DNA of 64,000 nucleotides, taken from positions 1-64,000 of the forward strand of contig NZ_JAYSGI010000001.1 of the NCBI RefSeq assembly GCF_041912895.1, given 5' to 3'. The notes beneath the pieces were generated by a model. That model saw only the letters and a program-made list of their open reading frames with translations. It was not told the DNA's origin and did not search any database. The stretch is from Pelagerythrobacter sp041912895 (GTDB lineage: Bacteria; Pseudomonadota; Alphaproteobacteria; Sphingomonadales; Sphingomonadaceae). Shown one piece after another: positions 37,902 to 47,350 of this stretch; within the stretch, counting starts at the first letter, position 1; every line of letters begins with the position of its first letter. A program made the position numbers and the translations under genes.

Positions 37902-38120
37902 CGGGTGCGAGATAGGGATCGGCGGCGTGTTTTGCGAATGGCAGTGCCTCGCGAAACGAGAAATTCCCGCTGTCCTACATGCCGCCGAAAATCGCAGGAT
38001 GGCCCGATGCCTGCCGTCCCGCCCGGTTTGCACGCGCCCGAACCGCCTTATGGCATCCGGCTGCGCGGGGGCGATTTTTTCTCTCCAGGACAGTGTAACA
38101 TGTGGTCCATGTCTCGCGGT
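37902..38120. other. intergenic gap between mgtE and DUF1489
   Basis: 219 bases. I see no gene, no strong terminator and no clear promoter. A run GATTTTTTCTC at about 38079-38089 is on the plus strand and does not follow a stem. The promoter for DUF1489 should lie here on the minus strand. Confidence 0.5.
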
Positions 38121-39584
38121 TCAGCCCGCCAGGCCGGCCGCCACCGCGAGGCCGAGGAAGGCGAAGAAGCCCATCGAATCGGTGATCATCGTCACGAACA
38201 CGCTGCTCGCCACCGCCGGGTCCTGCTTCAGCCGTTCGAAGATCACCGGCACCAGCACCCCCGCGAGGCCCGCCACCGCGACGTTGACCACCATCGCCAC
38301 CGCGATCACCACGCCCAGCATGGGATTGAACACGATGCCGGTGCCGATGCCGATCAGCACCGCCACGGTCACGCCGTTCAGCAGCGCGACGCGCATCTCG
38401 CGCCACAGGATGCGGCCGGTGTTGGCCTCGGTCAGCTGGTTCATCGCGATCGCGCGCACCGCCACCGCCATCGTCTGCGTGCCCGCGTTGCCGCCGATGC
38501 TGGCGACGATCGGCATCAGCACGGCGAGCGCCACCAGCTGTTCGATCGCGGCGCCGAACATCGCGATGATGAAGCTGGCGACCAGCGCGGTGCCGAGGTT
38601 GGCGATCAGCCAGCGCACGCGCGCGGCATAGGCCTCGCGGATCGGCTCGTTGATGTCGCCTTCGCCCGCGCCCGAGAGCAGCAGCACGTCCTCGCCCGCT
38701 TCCTCGGCGATGATGTGGACCACGTCGTCCACCGTCATCTGGCCGACCAGCCGCCCGTTGGCATCGACCACCGCGGCGGAGATCAGCGCGTATTTCTGGA
38801 ACATCAGCGCGACCTCTTCCTGATCCATCGTCACCGGGATCAGCGTCTGGTCGCGCTTCATCACGTCGGTCAGCGCGACCGAGCGCGGCGTGCGCAGGAT
38901 CCAGCTCAGCGCGCAGGTGCCGACGGGGTGGTGCGCGTGGTCGACCACGAACACCTCCCAGAAATCGTTGGCAAGGTCGCCTTCCTCGCGCAGGAAGTCG
39001 ATCAGGTCGCCCACCGTCATGTGCTCGGGCACCGCGACCACCTCGCGGCTCATCAGGCGGCCGGCGGTCTCCTCGGGATAGGCGAGCGCGCTCTCGATCG
39101 CCGCGCGGTCCTCGGCGTCGAGTGCGTCGAGCACGGCGCGCTGGTCGGCGGGTTCGAGATCCTCGATCAGCTGGACGGCGTCGTCGGTCTCGAGCTGTTC
39201 GGCGATGGCGGCGACCGCGTCGGCGGGCAGCGCCTCCATCATGTCCTCGCGGACGTAATCGTTGAGCTCGGCGATCACGTCGGAGCTCATCAGGTCGGTG
39301 ATCGCGGCGGCCAGCTCGCGCCGCTCGTCGCGCTCAAGCAGTTCGAGAAGGTCGGCGATGTCGGCTGGATGGAGCGGCTCGACCAGGTCGTAGACCGCGC
39401 CCTTGTCGCCGTTCTCCAGCGCCTCGCGCACGGCGCGGACGTAGTCGGGCTTCAGCCGGTTCTCCTCGTCGTGGCGCTCGTCGTCGACGCGGTCGTCGGG
39501 ATGTATGGCGTCGGGGCGCGCGCCATCCTCCACCGGCGGCGGATCGGCCAGCAGCGTGTCGTCCTGGTGCGCGTCGTCCGCCAT
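38121..39584 (-). CDS. mgtE: magnesium transporter MgtE
   Basis: 487 residues. Cytoplasmic N domain rich in Glu/Asp helices (LHPADIADLLELLERDERRE), a CBS pair (GTCALSWILRTPRSVAL, VDDVVHIIAEEAGEDV), and five membrane helices starting near residue 318, including PIVASIGGNAGTQTMAV, the pore motif. Known MgtE closes when the cytoplasmic domains bind magnesium. The extra acidic 45-residue N-terminus is longer than in many homologues. Confidence 0.95.
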   Translation of the reverse strand: MADDAHQDDTLLADPPPVEDGARPDAIHPDDRVDDERHDEENRLKPDYVRAVREALENGDKGAVYDLVEPLHPADIADLLELLERDERRELAAAITDLMSSDVIAELNDYVREDMMEALPADAVAAIAEQLETDDAVQLIEDLEPADQRAVLDALDAEDRAAIESALAYPEETAGRLMSREVVAVPEHMTVGDLIDFLREEGDLANDFWEVFVVDHAHHPVGTCALSWILRTPRSVALTDVMKRDQTLIPVTMDQEEVALMFQKYALISAAVVDANGRLVGQMTVDDVVHIIAEEAGEDVLLLSGAGEGDINEPIREAYAARVRWLIANLGTALVASFIIAMFGAAIEQLVALAVLMPIVASIGGNAGTQTMAVAVRAIAMNQLTEANTGRILWREMRVALLNGVTVAVLIGIGTGIVFNPMLGVVIAVAMVVNVAVAGLAGVLVPVIFERLKQDPAVASSVFVTMITDSMGFFAFLGLAVAAGLAG

Positions 39585-39688
39585 CGGCTCGCTCTAGGCG
39601 GCTCGCTTCCAAAAGCAAGCGCGCGGCGGGGTGACTTTGCGCGGGCAGCGCCTATATCGGCGCGCAACACGAACAGGAGACGAATTGC

Positions 39689-40153
39689 ATGGCCGACCAG
39701 ACGCTGACGCTCACTCTCGACACCGGCAACGGGGAAGGCGGCGATGTCGTCATCAAGCTGCGCCCCGATCTCGCGCCCGGCCATGTCGAGCGGATCACCG
39801 AACTGGCGAAGGACGGGTTCTACGACGGCGTGGTGTTCCACCGCGTGATCCCCGGCTTCATGGCGCAGGGCGGCGATCCCACCGGCACCGGCATGAGCGG
39901 CAGCGACAAGCCCGACCTCAAGGCCGAGTTCAACTCCGAACCGCACACCCGCGGCACCTGCTCGATGGCGCGCACCCAGGTGCCCGACAGCGCCAACAGC
40001 CAGTTCTTCATCTGCTTCGACGACGCGCATTTCCTCGACGGGCAGTACACCGTCTGGGGCCAGGTCGAGAGCGGCATGGAGCACGTCGACGCACTGCCCA
40101 AGGGCGAGCCCCCGCGCGAGCCGGGCAAGATCGTCAAGGCGACGGTGGCCTGA
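39689..40153 (+). CDS. ppiB: peptidyl-prolyl cis-trans isomerase, cyclophilin type
   Basis: 154 residues, no signal peptide, so cytoplasmic. FHRVIPGFMAQGGDPTGTG, the core of the active site, and SQFFICFDDAHFLDGQYTVWG are visible. AACAGGAGACG precedes the ATG. A -10-like TATATC is upstream near 39653. The lipase-like gene follows after six bases. Confidence 0.95.
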   Translation: MADQTLTLTLDTGNGEGGDVVIKLRPDLAPGHVERITELAKDGFYDGVVFHRVIPGFMAQGGDPTGTGMSGSDKPDLKAEFNSEPHTRGTCSMARTQVPDSANSQFFICFDDAHFLDGQYTVWGQVESGMEHVDALPKGEPPREPGKIVKATVA

Positions 40154-40159
40154 CACGCG

Positions 40160-41083
40160 ATGGCCCGTGACCTGCGGGCTCTCGGCCGTGCGCTGGGCGG
40201 GGCGGGGGCGGCGCTGCTGCTCTCCGCCTGCGCCACCGATCTCACGCAGGCGCGCAGCCCGTGCGTTTACGAACCGGGCGGCTGGTGCGGCTTCACTCGC
40301 GATCTGGCGGAAGAAAGCTGGCAATACGCCCAGCTTTCCAACGACGTCTATCGCGACGAGGAGAAGTTCCCGCACCCGACCGGCGACTACGTCATGGCCC
40401 CCGATACGCCGGCGAAGCACGAAGCGGGCTACGCCTACATCGTCTACGACCGCTACGCGCCGGATGCGGGCGGCGGCGAGAAGCGGCTCGCCGAGCGGGT
40501 GATCGCCTATCGCGGCACCGAGATGAACAGCTTCCAGGACTGGGTGCTGGGCAATATCGGCGCGCAGTACAACGATCGCGGCTGGGACACTTACGCCGAG
40601 CAGCGCAAGATGCTCGACGAACAGGGGCTGGACGCGGTGCCGATCACGCTGACCGGCCATTCGCTCGGCGGGGCGATCGCGGCCTATGTCGCGCTGCGCG
40701 AACCGCGCGCCCGGTCCTACGCCTTCAACCAGTCGCCGCGCTTCTCCGTGCCGGAGGAGCCGACGCGCAACCGCCGCGTCGCGGTGTCCGAGCGCGGCGA
40801 GGCCTTGCGCGGCCTGCCCGCCGGGGGCGGCGTGTTCCTGCAGGACATGCTGGTGCTCAACTGCCGCCCGAACGGCGCGCCGTGGAAGGATCACTCGGTC
40901 CGCAAGCTGTCCGAATGCCTGACCTGGATCGCGGCCTACGGCGACCCGCAGGCGCTCGCCTCGGTCCGCGAGAACGCCATCCCCAAGCCCGCGATCGAAT
41001 GCGGCCCGCCCGGCAAGGCGCACCCCGGCGACGCCCCGCCCGAAGGCGTGTGCCGCCACAACCGCGAGATCGAGGAGGAGTGA
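40160..41083 (+). CDS. lipase class 3-like lipoprotein
   Basis: 307 residues. Lipobox in GAALLLSACATD after a short signal. The nucleophile elbow is LTGHSLGGAIAAY; the segment VIAYRGTEMNSFQDW is the class 3 lipase oxyanion region. The Ser is clear, but the His and Asp of the triad cannot be assigned with confidence. Outer-membrane or periplasmic location is likely. It sits just downstream of ppiB and ends one base before the opposing LysR gene. Confidence 0.83.
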   Translation: MARDLRALGRALGGAGAALLLSACATDLTQARSPCVYEPGGWCGFTRDLAEESWQYAQLSNDVYRDEEKFPHPTGDYVMAPDTPAKHEAGYAYIVYDRYAPDAGGGEKRLAERVIAYRGTEMNSFQDWVLGNIGAQYNDRGWDTYAEQRKMLDEQGLDAVPITLTGHSLGGAIAAYVALREPRARSYAFNQSPRFSVPEEPTRNRRVAVSERGEALRGLPAGGGVFLQDMLVLNCRPNGAPWKDHSVRKLSECLTWIAAYGDPQALASVRENAIPKPAIECGPPGKAHPGDAPPEGVCRHNREIEEE

Positions 41084-41084
41084 G

Positions 41085-41969
41085 CTAGAGCTCCGCCTTT
41101 ACCAGCCAGTCGTGGAACAGGCGCACGGGGCGTTCCTCCAGCGCTGTCGGCCGGCAGACGAACCAGTAGGAATAGGGGCTCTCGACTTCGATGTCGTAGA
41201 GTTCGGCCAGCCGGCGATCGCCCGCCCGGCGGAAATGGTCGTCGTGCATGATCGCGATGCCGAGACCTTGCGCGGCGGCTTCGAGGATGAGCTGGCCCGA
41301 ATCGTAATGGTCGATCGCGGCCGGTTCCAGATCGTCGAGGCCGAGCGCGCGCTTCCACGCCTCGAAGCTGGCGGGCAGCTCGTTGTGGATCAGGAAGGTC
41401 TGCTTCGACAGCCGCTCGATATCGGGCTTCGGGCCGAGTTCTTCGGCCAGCTCGGGGCGGCAGATCGCGTGGACCTTGTTGTAGTCGAGCCGCACCGCGT
41501 GGAGCGAGCGTTCGGGGCCGCGCGAGAGGATGATCGCCGCATCGAGCGTGTCGCCGACGCGCGATTCGAGGTGAGGCCCGGTGTCGATGTCGATGTGCAG
41601 GCGCGGATGCTGCGCGCGCAGTTCGGCGAGGCGGGGGAACAGCCGCTGCGTGCCGAACAGCGGCAGCACGCCAAGATGCAGGCGCAGCAGCGAGAGGTTC
41701 TCGGATTGCCCCTCCACCGCGCGGGCGAGCGCTTCGAACTGCGGGCTGACGGCTTCGTAGAACTGGTGCCCCTCATCGGTCAGTTGCATCGCCTGCCGCG
41801 CGCGGGTGAACAGCTTCTTGCCGACGAATTCCTCGAGATTGCCGATCCGCCGCGACAATGCCGAAGGGCTCAGCCCGATTTCTTCCGCCGCCGCGCGGGC
41901 GGAACCGAGGCGGACGGTGCGCATGAAGGCTTCGAGCGCGCGGAGCGGGGGAAGGCGGCGGATCGGCAT
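41085..41969 (-). CDS. LysR family transcriptional regulator, GcvA-like
   Basis: 294 residues. N-terminal helix-turn-helix (GSARAAAEEIGLSPSALSRRI) and a substrate-binding domain. The first residues MPIRRLPPLRALEAFMRTV match the GcvA/AmpR branch. No divergent target gene stands directly upstream: corC is on the same strand and lies 5' of it. Target unknown. Confidence 0.9.
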   Translation of the reverse strand: MPIRRLPPLRALEAFMRTVRLGSARAAAEEIGLSPSALSRRIGNLEEFVGKKLFTRARQAMQLTDEGHQFYEAVSPQFEALARAVEGQSENLSLLRLHLGVLPLFGTQRLFPRLAELRAQHPRLHIDIDTGPHLESRVGDTLDAAIILSRGPERSLHAVRLDYNKVHAICRPELAEELGPKPDIERLSKQTFLIHNELPASFEAWKRALGLDDLEPAAIDHYDSGQLILEAAAQGLGIAIMHDDHFRRAGDRRLAELYDIEVESPYSYWFVCRPTALEERPVRLFHDWLVKAEL

Positions 41970-42036
41970 CGGGAAGGGAAACTGCGGATTGGCGGACTGA
42001 TTGTCGAGCCGATTTTTTGCAGTTGCGAAAAGAAAG

Positions 42037-42954
42037 TTATTCCTCGGCTTCCGGCTCTTCGGGCGGGTGCAGCCGCAAGCGGGTGACGTGGGTCGCGTCG
42101 CCGTCGGTCACCTCGATCCGCCACCCGCTCGGGTGCGGCAGTATCGCACCGACCGGCGGCACTTGTTCGGCGAGGATGAAGGCGAGGCCGCCCAGCGTGT
42201 CGACCGCTTCCTCGACTTCGGCGAGCCGCGGATCGACCTGCTCGGCCACGTCGTCGAGCTCGGCGCGCGCGTCGCAATCCCACATGCCGTCGCCGATCGG
42301 CACGATCCACGCCACTGGCGCCTCGTCGTGCTCGTCCTCGATATCGCCGACGATCTCCTCGACCAGATCCTCGATCGTGATGATCCCGTCGGTGCCCGAG
42401 AATTCGTCGACCACGATGGCGAGGTGCATCCGCTGCGCGCGCATGTCGGCGAGCACGTCGAGCGCGCCGCGCGCCTGCGGCACGTAGAGCGGCTGGCGCA
42501 TCAGCACGGTCCAGTCGGCCGGCGGGGCCTTGCGCTCGGCGAGGTAGGGGAACACGTCCTTGATGTGGATCATGCCGATCACGTCGTCGAGCGTGTCGCG
42601 ATAGACCGGCATGCGCGAATGGCCGTTCTCGGAGAAGCTGGCGACCAGCTCGTCCCAGCCGATCGTCGCCTCGACCGCGACGATCTCGCCGCGCGGCACC
42701 GCCATGTCGTCGGCATCGTGTTCGGAGAAGTGGAGGATGTTGCGCAGCATCTGCCGCTCGACCGGCGAGAGATCGCCATCGGCACGCGTCTCGCCGCCGC
42801 CGTTGGCTGATTCCTCGTCCTCGTGTTCGTCGATCGCTTCCTCGAGCTGCGCGCGCAGCGACCGCTCGCTGTCGCCGTCGAAGAACTTGCGGATCGCGAG
42901 CCACAGCCCGTTTCTACTGTCCGGGTCTCCGGCTGAATTTTCGGATTCGGGCAT
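42037..42954 (-). CDS. CorC/HlyC-type CBS-domain protein
   Basis: 305 residues. Acidic N-terminus, two CBS domains (VYRDTLDDVIGMIHIKDVF and IVVDEFSGTDGIITIEDLVEE), and a C-terminal CorC/HlyC domain (GWRIEVTDGDATHVTRL). No membrane segments, unlike full CNNM transporters. It follows ybeY by five bases. Annotated elsewhere as magnesium/cobalt efflux or hemolysin family; the actual role is not settled. Confidence 0.88.
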   Translation of the reverse strand: MPESENSAGDPDSRNGLWLAIRKFFDGDSERSLRAQLEEAIDEHEDEESANGGGETRADGDLSPVERQMLRNILHFSEHDADDMAVPRGEIVAVEATIGWDELVASFSENGHSRMPVYRDTLDDVIGMIHIKDVFPYLAERKAPPADWTVLMRQPLYVPQARGALDVLADMRAQRMHLAIVVDEFSGTDGIITIEDLVEEIVGDIEDEHDEAPVAWIVPIGDGMWDCDARAELDDVAEQVDPRLAEVEEAVDTLGGLAFILAEQVPPVGAILPHPSGWRIEVTDGDATHVTRLRLHPPEEPEAEE

Positions 42955-42959
42955 GGCCC

Positions 42960-43463
42960 TCAAGCAAGCTCCTGGTTGTCTCGATCGCCATATGGGTCCG
43001 GCAGGCCGAGAAGCGCAAGCGCCTTTATTTCCAGCGCCTCCATAGTTTCGGCATCGCCATCCGAAATCTCGTGATCGTGGCCCGCCAGATGGAGCAGCCC
43101 GTGGAGAACGAGGTGCATCGCGTGGCGCTCGATCGCGACGCCCTTGTCCGCCGCCTCGCGCGCGCAGGTCTCGTGCGCCAGCGCGATGTCGCCGAGCATC
43201 TCCGGCCCCCCATCGGGGGCGAGCGCGAGCAGTTCGGCGCGCGTCATCATCGGGAACGACAGCACGTTGGTCGGCCGGTCCTTCGTGCGCCACTCGCGGT
43301 TGAGCGTCTGCACCTCCTCGTCCACGGTGAACAGCACGCTGGCCGACAGCCGCTGGTTGGCGAGTTCGGGTGCGACCTTCTCGGCCGCTTCGCAGGCGCG
43401 CTCGGCCAGATCGGCCCAGTCGTGGCTGCGCGGCCAGCCGTCGATTTCGATATCGAGATCCAT
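42960..43463 (-). CDS. ybeY: endoribonuclease YbeY
   Basis: 167 residues. Zinc motif H-x3-H-x5-H in VLHGLLHLAGHDH, and DRPTNVLSFPM near the middle. Acts in 16S rRNA maturation and ribosome quality control in known species. One base downstream of phoH and five bases upstream of the CorC-like gene. Confidence 0.96.
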   Translation of the reverse strand: MDLDIEIDGWPRSHDWADLAERACEAAEKVAPELANQRLSASVLFTVDEEVQTLNREWRTKDRPTNVLSFPMMTRAELLALAPDGGPEMLGDIALAHETCAREAADKGVAIERHAMHLVLHGLLHLAGHDHEISDGDAETMEALEIKALALLGLPDPYGDRDNQELA

Positions 43464-43464
43464 G

Positions 43465-44490
43465 CTATTCGGCCTTGCCCTCGTAAGCCTCGACGATGCG
43501 GCCCACGATCGGGTGGCGCACGACGTCGGCGGCGGTGAAGCGGCTCACCGCGACGCCCTCGACCCCTTCGAGCCGGCCGACCGCATCGGCCAGCCCGCTA
43601 GAGGCGTCGCCACCGGGTATGTCGACCTGCCGCGGGTCGCCGCACACGACCATGCGGCTGTTCTGGCCGAAGCGGGTGAGGAACATCTTCATCTGCTCGC
43701 GCGTGGTGTTCTGCGCCTCGTCGAGGATCACGAAGGCATCGGCCAGCGTGCGTCCGCGCATGAAGGCGATCGGGGCGACCTCGATCACGCCCGAGGCCAG
43801 ATGCCGCTCGACCTGTTCGGGCGGCATGCAGTCGTAGAGCGCGTCGTAGAGCGGGCGCAGGTAGGGATCGACCTTCTCCTTCATGTCACCGGGCAGGAAG
43901 CCGATCTTCTCGCCCGCCTCCACCGCCGGGCGGCTGAGGATCAGGCGCTGGACGCTGCCGGTGATGAGCTGGCTGACCGCCTGCGCCACGGCGAGGTAGG
44001 TCTTGCCCGTGCCCGCCGGGCCCAGCGCGAAGATGATCTCGTCGTGCGCGAGCTGGCGCATGTAGGGGATCTGCCCGGCGCTGCGCGGCACGATCGTCTT
44101 GCGCCGCGTGCGGATCATCACCGGCGGGCCGTCGTCGCCCGCGATGATCCCCTCGAGCGTGGGTTCGTTCGACATCATGATGAGCGATTCGATCGCGCCC
44201 GAATCGAGATCCTGGCCGCGCGCGAGGCGATCGTACATCGTCTGGAGCACGTCGCGCGCGCGGGCGACGCTGTCTTCCGGCCCTTCGATCTGCACCTTGT
44301 CGCCGCGCGCCGCGACGAACACGCCGAGCCGATTTTCCACCTGGACGAGATTGGCGTCGAACTGGCCGAACAACGGCACCAGCAGCGACTGGTCTTCGAA
44401 TGCGACCTCGACCCGGGCGCGCCTGATCTCGCGCTGGGGAGAGGGCGGCGGCGATATGGCCGGAGCGGCGCTGTGCGGTCTTCGTCCCAT
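43465..44490 (-). CDS. phoH: PhoH-like ATPase
   Basis: 341 residues. Walker A ALGPAGTGKTYLAV, Walker B FVILDEAQN and GDPRQVD. Probable RNA-associated ATPase that works with YbeY. The start MGRRPHSAAP was chosen because AAAGGATT is seven bases upstream and a long upstream frame contains only shadow sequence. First gene of phoH-ybeY-corC. Confidence 0.95.
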   Translation of the reverse strand: MGRRPHSAAPAISPPPSPQREIRRARVEVAFEDQSLLVPLFGQFDANLVQVENRLGVFVAARGDKVQIEGPEDSVARARDVLQTMYDRLARGQDLDSGAIESLIMMSNEPTLEGIIAGDDGPPVMIRTRRKTIVPRSAGQIPYMRQLAHDEIIFALGPAGTGKTYLAVAQAVSQLITGSVQRLILSRPAVEAGEKIGFLPGDMKEKVDPYLRPLYDALYDCMPPEQVERHLASGVIEVAPIAFMRGRTLADAFVILDEAQNTTREQMKMFLTRFGQNSRMVVCGDPRQVDIPGGDASSGLADAVGRLEGVEGVAVSRFTAADVVRHPIVGRIVEAYEGKAE

Positions 44491-44516
44491 GCAATCCTTT
44501 CGCGAAGGTATGCACG

Positions 44517-44544
44517 AATCTAGGTTGCAACGCACGGGAGGCAA
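44517..44544 (-). promoter_or_regulatory. probable promoter of phoH
   Basis: On the minus strand: -35 TTGCCT (44539-44544), 16 bases, -10 TAGATT (44517-44522). It would give a leader of about 20 bases. Confidence 0.4.
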
Positions 44545-44642
44545 GCCCGGTGCCGCAACATGGCGGTGGATAGTAACCGGCTTGTCGCATCGCGCGTGCC
44601 GGCGCATCATGGGCCAGGCCGGGAAAGCGAGGAGACGCGAGC

Positions 44643-45203
44643 GTGATGAAATGCATGATTGTTCCCGCAGCGGCGCTGATCGCAACGGCCTGCTCGCCAT
44701 CCGCCGACCAAGGGACGAGCGCAAACGTCCAGCAAACCGAGCCTGCGTCTGCGGCACCGGTTGCATCCGAACAGGCGAACGATCCCCGCGTGGCCGAGTG
44801 GCTTCGCACCGAGAATCCCGATGCGGAAGGCTTGATGGTGCGGACGGGGCGCGTCGATCTCGACGCGGACGGCGTGGAAGAGATGCTGATTTACCTCGGT
44901 GGGCCGGGGATGTGCGGCAGCGGCGGATGCAACCTCATCGTTCTGAAGGACGACGGAGAGCGGCTGTCGAGGCTGGGCGAACTTTCCGTGGCGCAGCTGC
45001 CCGTCGGGGCGCTCGACAGCGCCACCAACGGATTACGCGATCTCGCGGTCACGACATACGGCGGCGGCGCGCCCGAGCGGATCATGAAGGTGCCGTTCGA
45101 CGGGGCGGCCTATGCCTCCAACCCGACCGTGCCGCCTGCGGCGCCGAGCGACACCCTTGGCACGCCAGTCATCGGCGAAGGCGAGTTGCAGCCGCTGGAT
45201 TAG
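44643..45203 (+). CDS. small lipoprotein of unknown function between phoH and miaB
   Basis: 186 residues. Lipoprotein signal MMKCMIVPAAALIATACSPS with lipobox TACS. Then an Ala/Gln-rich linker and a domain with VDLDADGVEEMLIYL, an EF-hand-like DxDxDG stretch common in secreted hypothetical proteins, and a GCGSGGCN-like cysteine pair (GMCGSGGCNLIVL). GGAGACGCGAG precedes the start. It runs against the strand of the conserved block on both sides and its stop overlaps the miaB stop by three bases. Confidence 0.75.
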   Translation: MMKCMIVPAAALIATACSPSADQGTSANVQQTEPASAAPVASEQANDPRVAEWLRTENPDAEGLMVRTGRVDLDADGVEEMLIYLGGPGMCGSGGCNLIVLKDDGERLSRLGELSVAQLPVGALDSATNGLRDLAVTTYGGGAPERIMKVPFDGAAYASNPTVPPAAPSDTLGTPVIGEGELQPLD

Positions 45204-46555
45204 GCCGTCACCGGTGTGCGGAGCCGCCCGGCGAGTGAGTTCGGCCCGGCTTCGGCCAGTTCGACCGACAGGAGATCGCCGATCGTTGCGTCGCCGCCTG
45301 GAGCATCGGCGAACCACACCGATTGCAACCACGGCGACTTGCCGAGCCACTGGCCGGGATGCTTGCCCTTCCGTTCGACCAGCACGTCGCAGGTGCGCCC
45401 GACCGAGCGCTGGTTGAACGCGAGCTGGTCGCGGTTGAGCGCGGACTGGAGGCGTTGGAGCCGCTCGTCCATCACTTCGCGTGGGACTTGCCCGTCCATC
45501 GTCGCGGCGGGGGTGCCGGGGCGGGGGGAATACTTGAAGCTGAACGCCTGCGCGTAACCCACGGCATCGACCAGCGCGAGCGTCTGCTCGAATTCGGCTT
45601 CGGTTTCGCCGGGAAAGCCGACGATGAAATCGCCCGACAGCGCCAGGTCGGGCCGCGCGGCGCGGAAGCGGTCGAGCAGCTTCAGGTAGCTCTCGGCAGT
45701 ATGGCTGCGGTTCATCGCTTTGAGCACGCGGTCGCTGCCCGCCTGCACCGGCAAGTGGAGGAACGGCATCAGCTTGTCGATCTCGCCGTGCGCCGCGATC
45801 AGCGCGTCGTCCATGTCCGCGGGATGGCTGGTGGTGTAGCGGATGCGCGCGAGGCCGTCGATTTCGGCGAGGTCGCGGATCAAGCCCGCCAGTCCCACAC
45901 TATGACCCTTGACGTCCTCGCCGCTCCACGCCGAGACGTTCTGGCCCAGCAGCGTGATCTCACGCGCGCCGGCTTCGACCAGCCTGTGCGCTTCGGCGAT
46001 CAGATCGCTGTAAGGGCGGGAGATTTCCGCGCCGCGCGTATAGGGAACGACGCAATAGGTGCAGAACTTGTCGCACCCTTCCTGCACCGTCAGGAAAGCG
46101 GCGGGCGGGCTGGTTCGGCGCGCGGGAAGGGCGTCGAACTTGGCGATCGGCGGCATATCGGTATCGGTCGCCCGCTCCCCCGCCACCGCGCGGTCGAGCA
46201 TCTGCGGCAAGCGGTGGTAGGCCTGCGGGCCGACGACCATCGACACCGCCGGGGCGCGCGCCATGATCTCCTCGCCCTCGGCCTGCGCGACGCATCCGGC
46301 GACCGCGATCAGCGGTTCCTTGCCCGCCGCGCGGCCCGCCTTGGTCAGGCGGCCGATATCCGAATAGACCTTCTCCGCCGCCTTCTCGCGGATGTGGCAG
46401 GTGTTGAGCACCACCAGGTCCGCCTCCTCGCCCTCGGGCGCGGGGGCGATGCCCTTCGCGGCGAGCAGTTCGGCCATGCGCTCGCCGTCGTAGACGTTCA
46501 TCTGGCAGCCGAAGCTCTTGACCCGGTAGGTCTTCGGGGGTTCGCTCTGTCGCAT
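45200..46555 (-). CDS. miaB: tRNA-2-methylthio-N6-dimethylallyladenosine synthase
   Basis: 451 residues. N-terminal 4Fe-4S domain with Cys in SFGCQMN, NTCHIRE and VAGCVAQ; radical SAM motif C-x3-C-x2-C in CDKFCTYC; C-terminal TRAM domain. Methylthiolates A37 of several tRNAs. It follows plsC and fur on the minus strand, as in other Alphaproteobacteria. Confidence 0.96.
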   Translation of the reverse strand: MRQSEPPKTYRVKSFGCQMNVYDGERMAELLAAKGIAPAPEGEEADLVVLNTCHIREKAAEKVYSDIGRLTKAGRAAGKEPLIAVAGCVAQAEGEEIMARAPAVSMVVGPQAYHRLPQMLDRAVAGERATDTDMPPIAKFDALPARRTSPPAAFLTVQEGCDKFCTYCVVPYTRGAEISRPYSDLIAEAHRLVEAGAREITLLGQNVSAWSGEDVKGHSVGLAGLIRDLAEIDGLARIRYTTSHPADMDDALIAAHGEIDKLMPFLHLPVQAGSDRVLKAMNRSHTAESYLKLLDRFRAARPDLALSGDFIVGFPGETEAEFEQTLALVDAVGYAQAFSFKYSPRPGTPAATMDGQVPREVMDERLQRLQSALNRDQLAFNQRSVGRTCDVLVERKGKHPGQWLGKSPWLQSVWFADAPGGDATIGDLLSVELAEAGPNSLAGRLRTPVTA

Positions 46556-46597
46556 GGCGCGCGGTTACCGCAAACGCGCCGCTTGCGAAAGGGCGCG

Positions 46598-47350
46598 TTA
46601 CAGCGTGCGCGCGATCGCCGCCTGCGCGGCCTGCGCCACGGCCTTGCGATCGGCGAGTTGGGTACCCTCGAGCGGCGGGAGGAAGCGGATCGTCAGCCGG
46701 ATCGGCCGCAGCCGGGCGAGGATGCGCTTGAAGTTGTCGAGTCCGTGCTCCTCCCCCACCCACGAAATGCGCGGCACGTCCTCGTAGATCAGCGCGACCG
46801 GCTGGACGGCCAGCCCCTCCGGCAGCGGATCGAGCGCGCTGAGCAGCGAGGACTTGAACGTCGCCACATCGGTGCCATCGGTCGTCGTGCCTTCGGGAAA
46901 CAACGTGAGGCAGCCGGTTTCGGCCATCGCGGCGCGGATCTGTTCGACCTGTTCACCCACGCTGCCGCGCCGGTGGCGGGCGATGAACACCGTGTCGTTC
47001 ATCTCGCACAGCCACTTGAGCACGGGAAACGCGCTCAGCCCGTCGTGCGCGACGAAGGCCGTGCCGCTGGCGTGGGAGAGGGCGGGAATGTCGAGCCAGC
47101 TCACGTGGTTCGACAGCAGCAGCGCGCCCTTGACGCGGCGCCCCTCCACCCGCGCGTCGAGCCCGGCGATCGAGCCGACCGCGGCGAGGAACACGCGCGG
47201 CCACCAGCGACCGGCACCCACGAGCCGCCAGACCAAGTGCAGCGGCGCGCAGAGGATCAGCATGGCCAGCATCAACAGCAGGCGCAGTGCGATCAGCGCC
47301 CAGCCCAGCGGGTGGATGCGCGGCGCGGGCAGAGCCCCGGCGGGGGCCAT
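46598..47350 (-). CDS. plsC: 1-acyl-sn-glycerol-3-phosphate acyltransferase family protein
   Basis: 250 residues. HX4D motif NHVSWLD and FPEGTTTDG, with hydrophobic N-terminal segment (WALIALRLLLMLAMLIL). Acylates lysophosphatidate in the inner membrane or acts on a related lipid. Its ATG overlaps the fur stop (TGATG), so it is probably co-translated. Confidence 0.92.
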   Translation of the reverse strand: MAPAGALPAPRIHPLGWALIALRLLLMLAMLILCAPLHLVWRLVGAGRWWPRVFLAAVGSIAGLDARVEGRRVKGALLLSNHVSWLDIPALSHASGTAFVAHDGLSAFPVLKWLCEMNDTVFIARHRRGSVGEQVEQIRAAMAETGCLTLFPEGTTTDGTDVATFKSSLLSALDPLPEGLAVQPVALIYEDVPRISWVGEEHGLDNFKRILARLRPIRLTIRFLPPLEGTQLADRKAVAQAAQAAIARTL

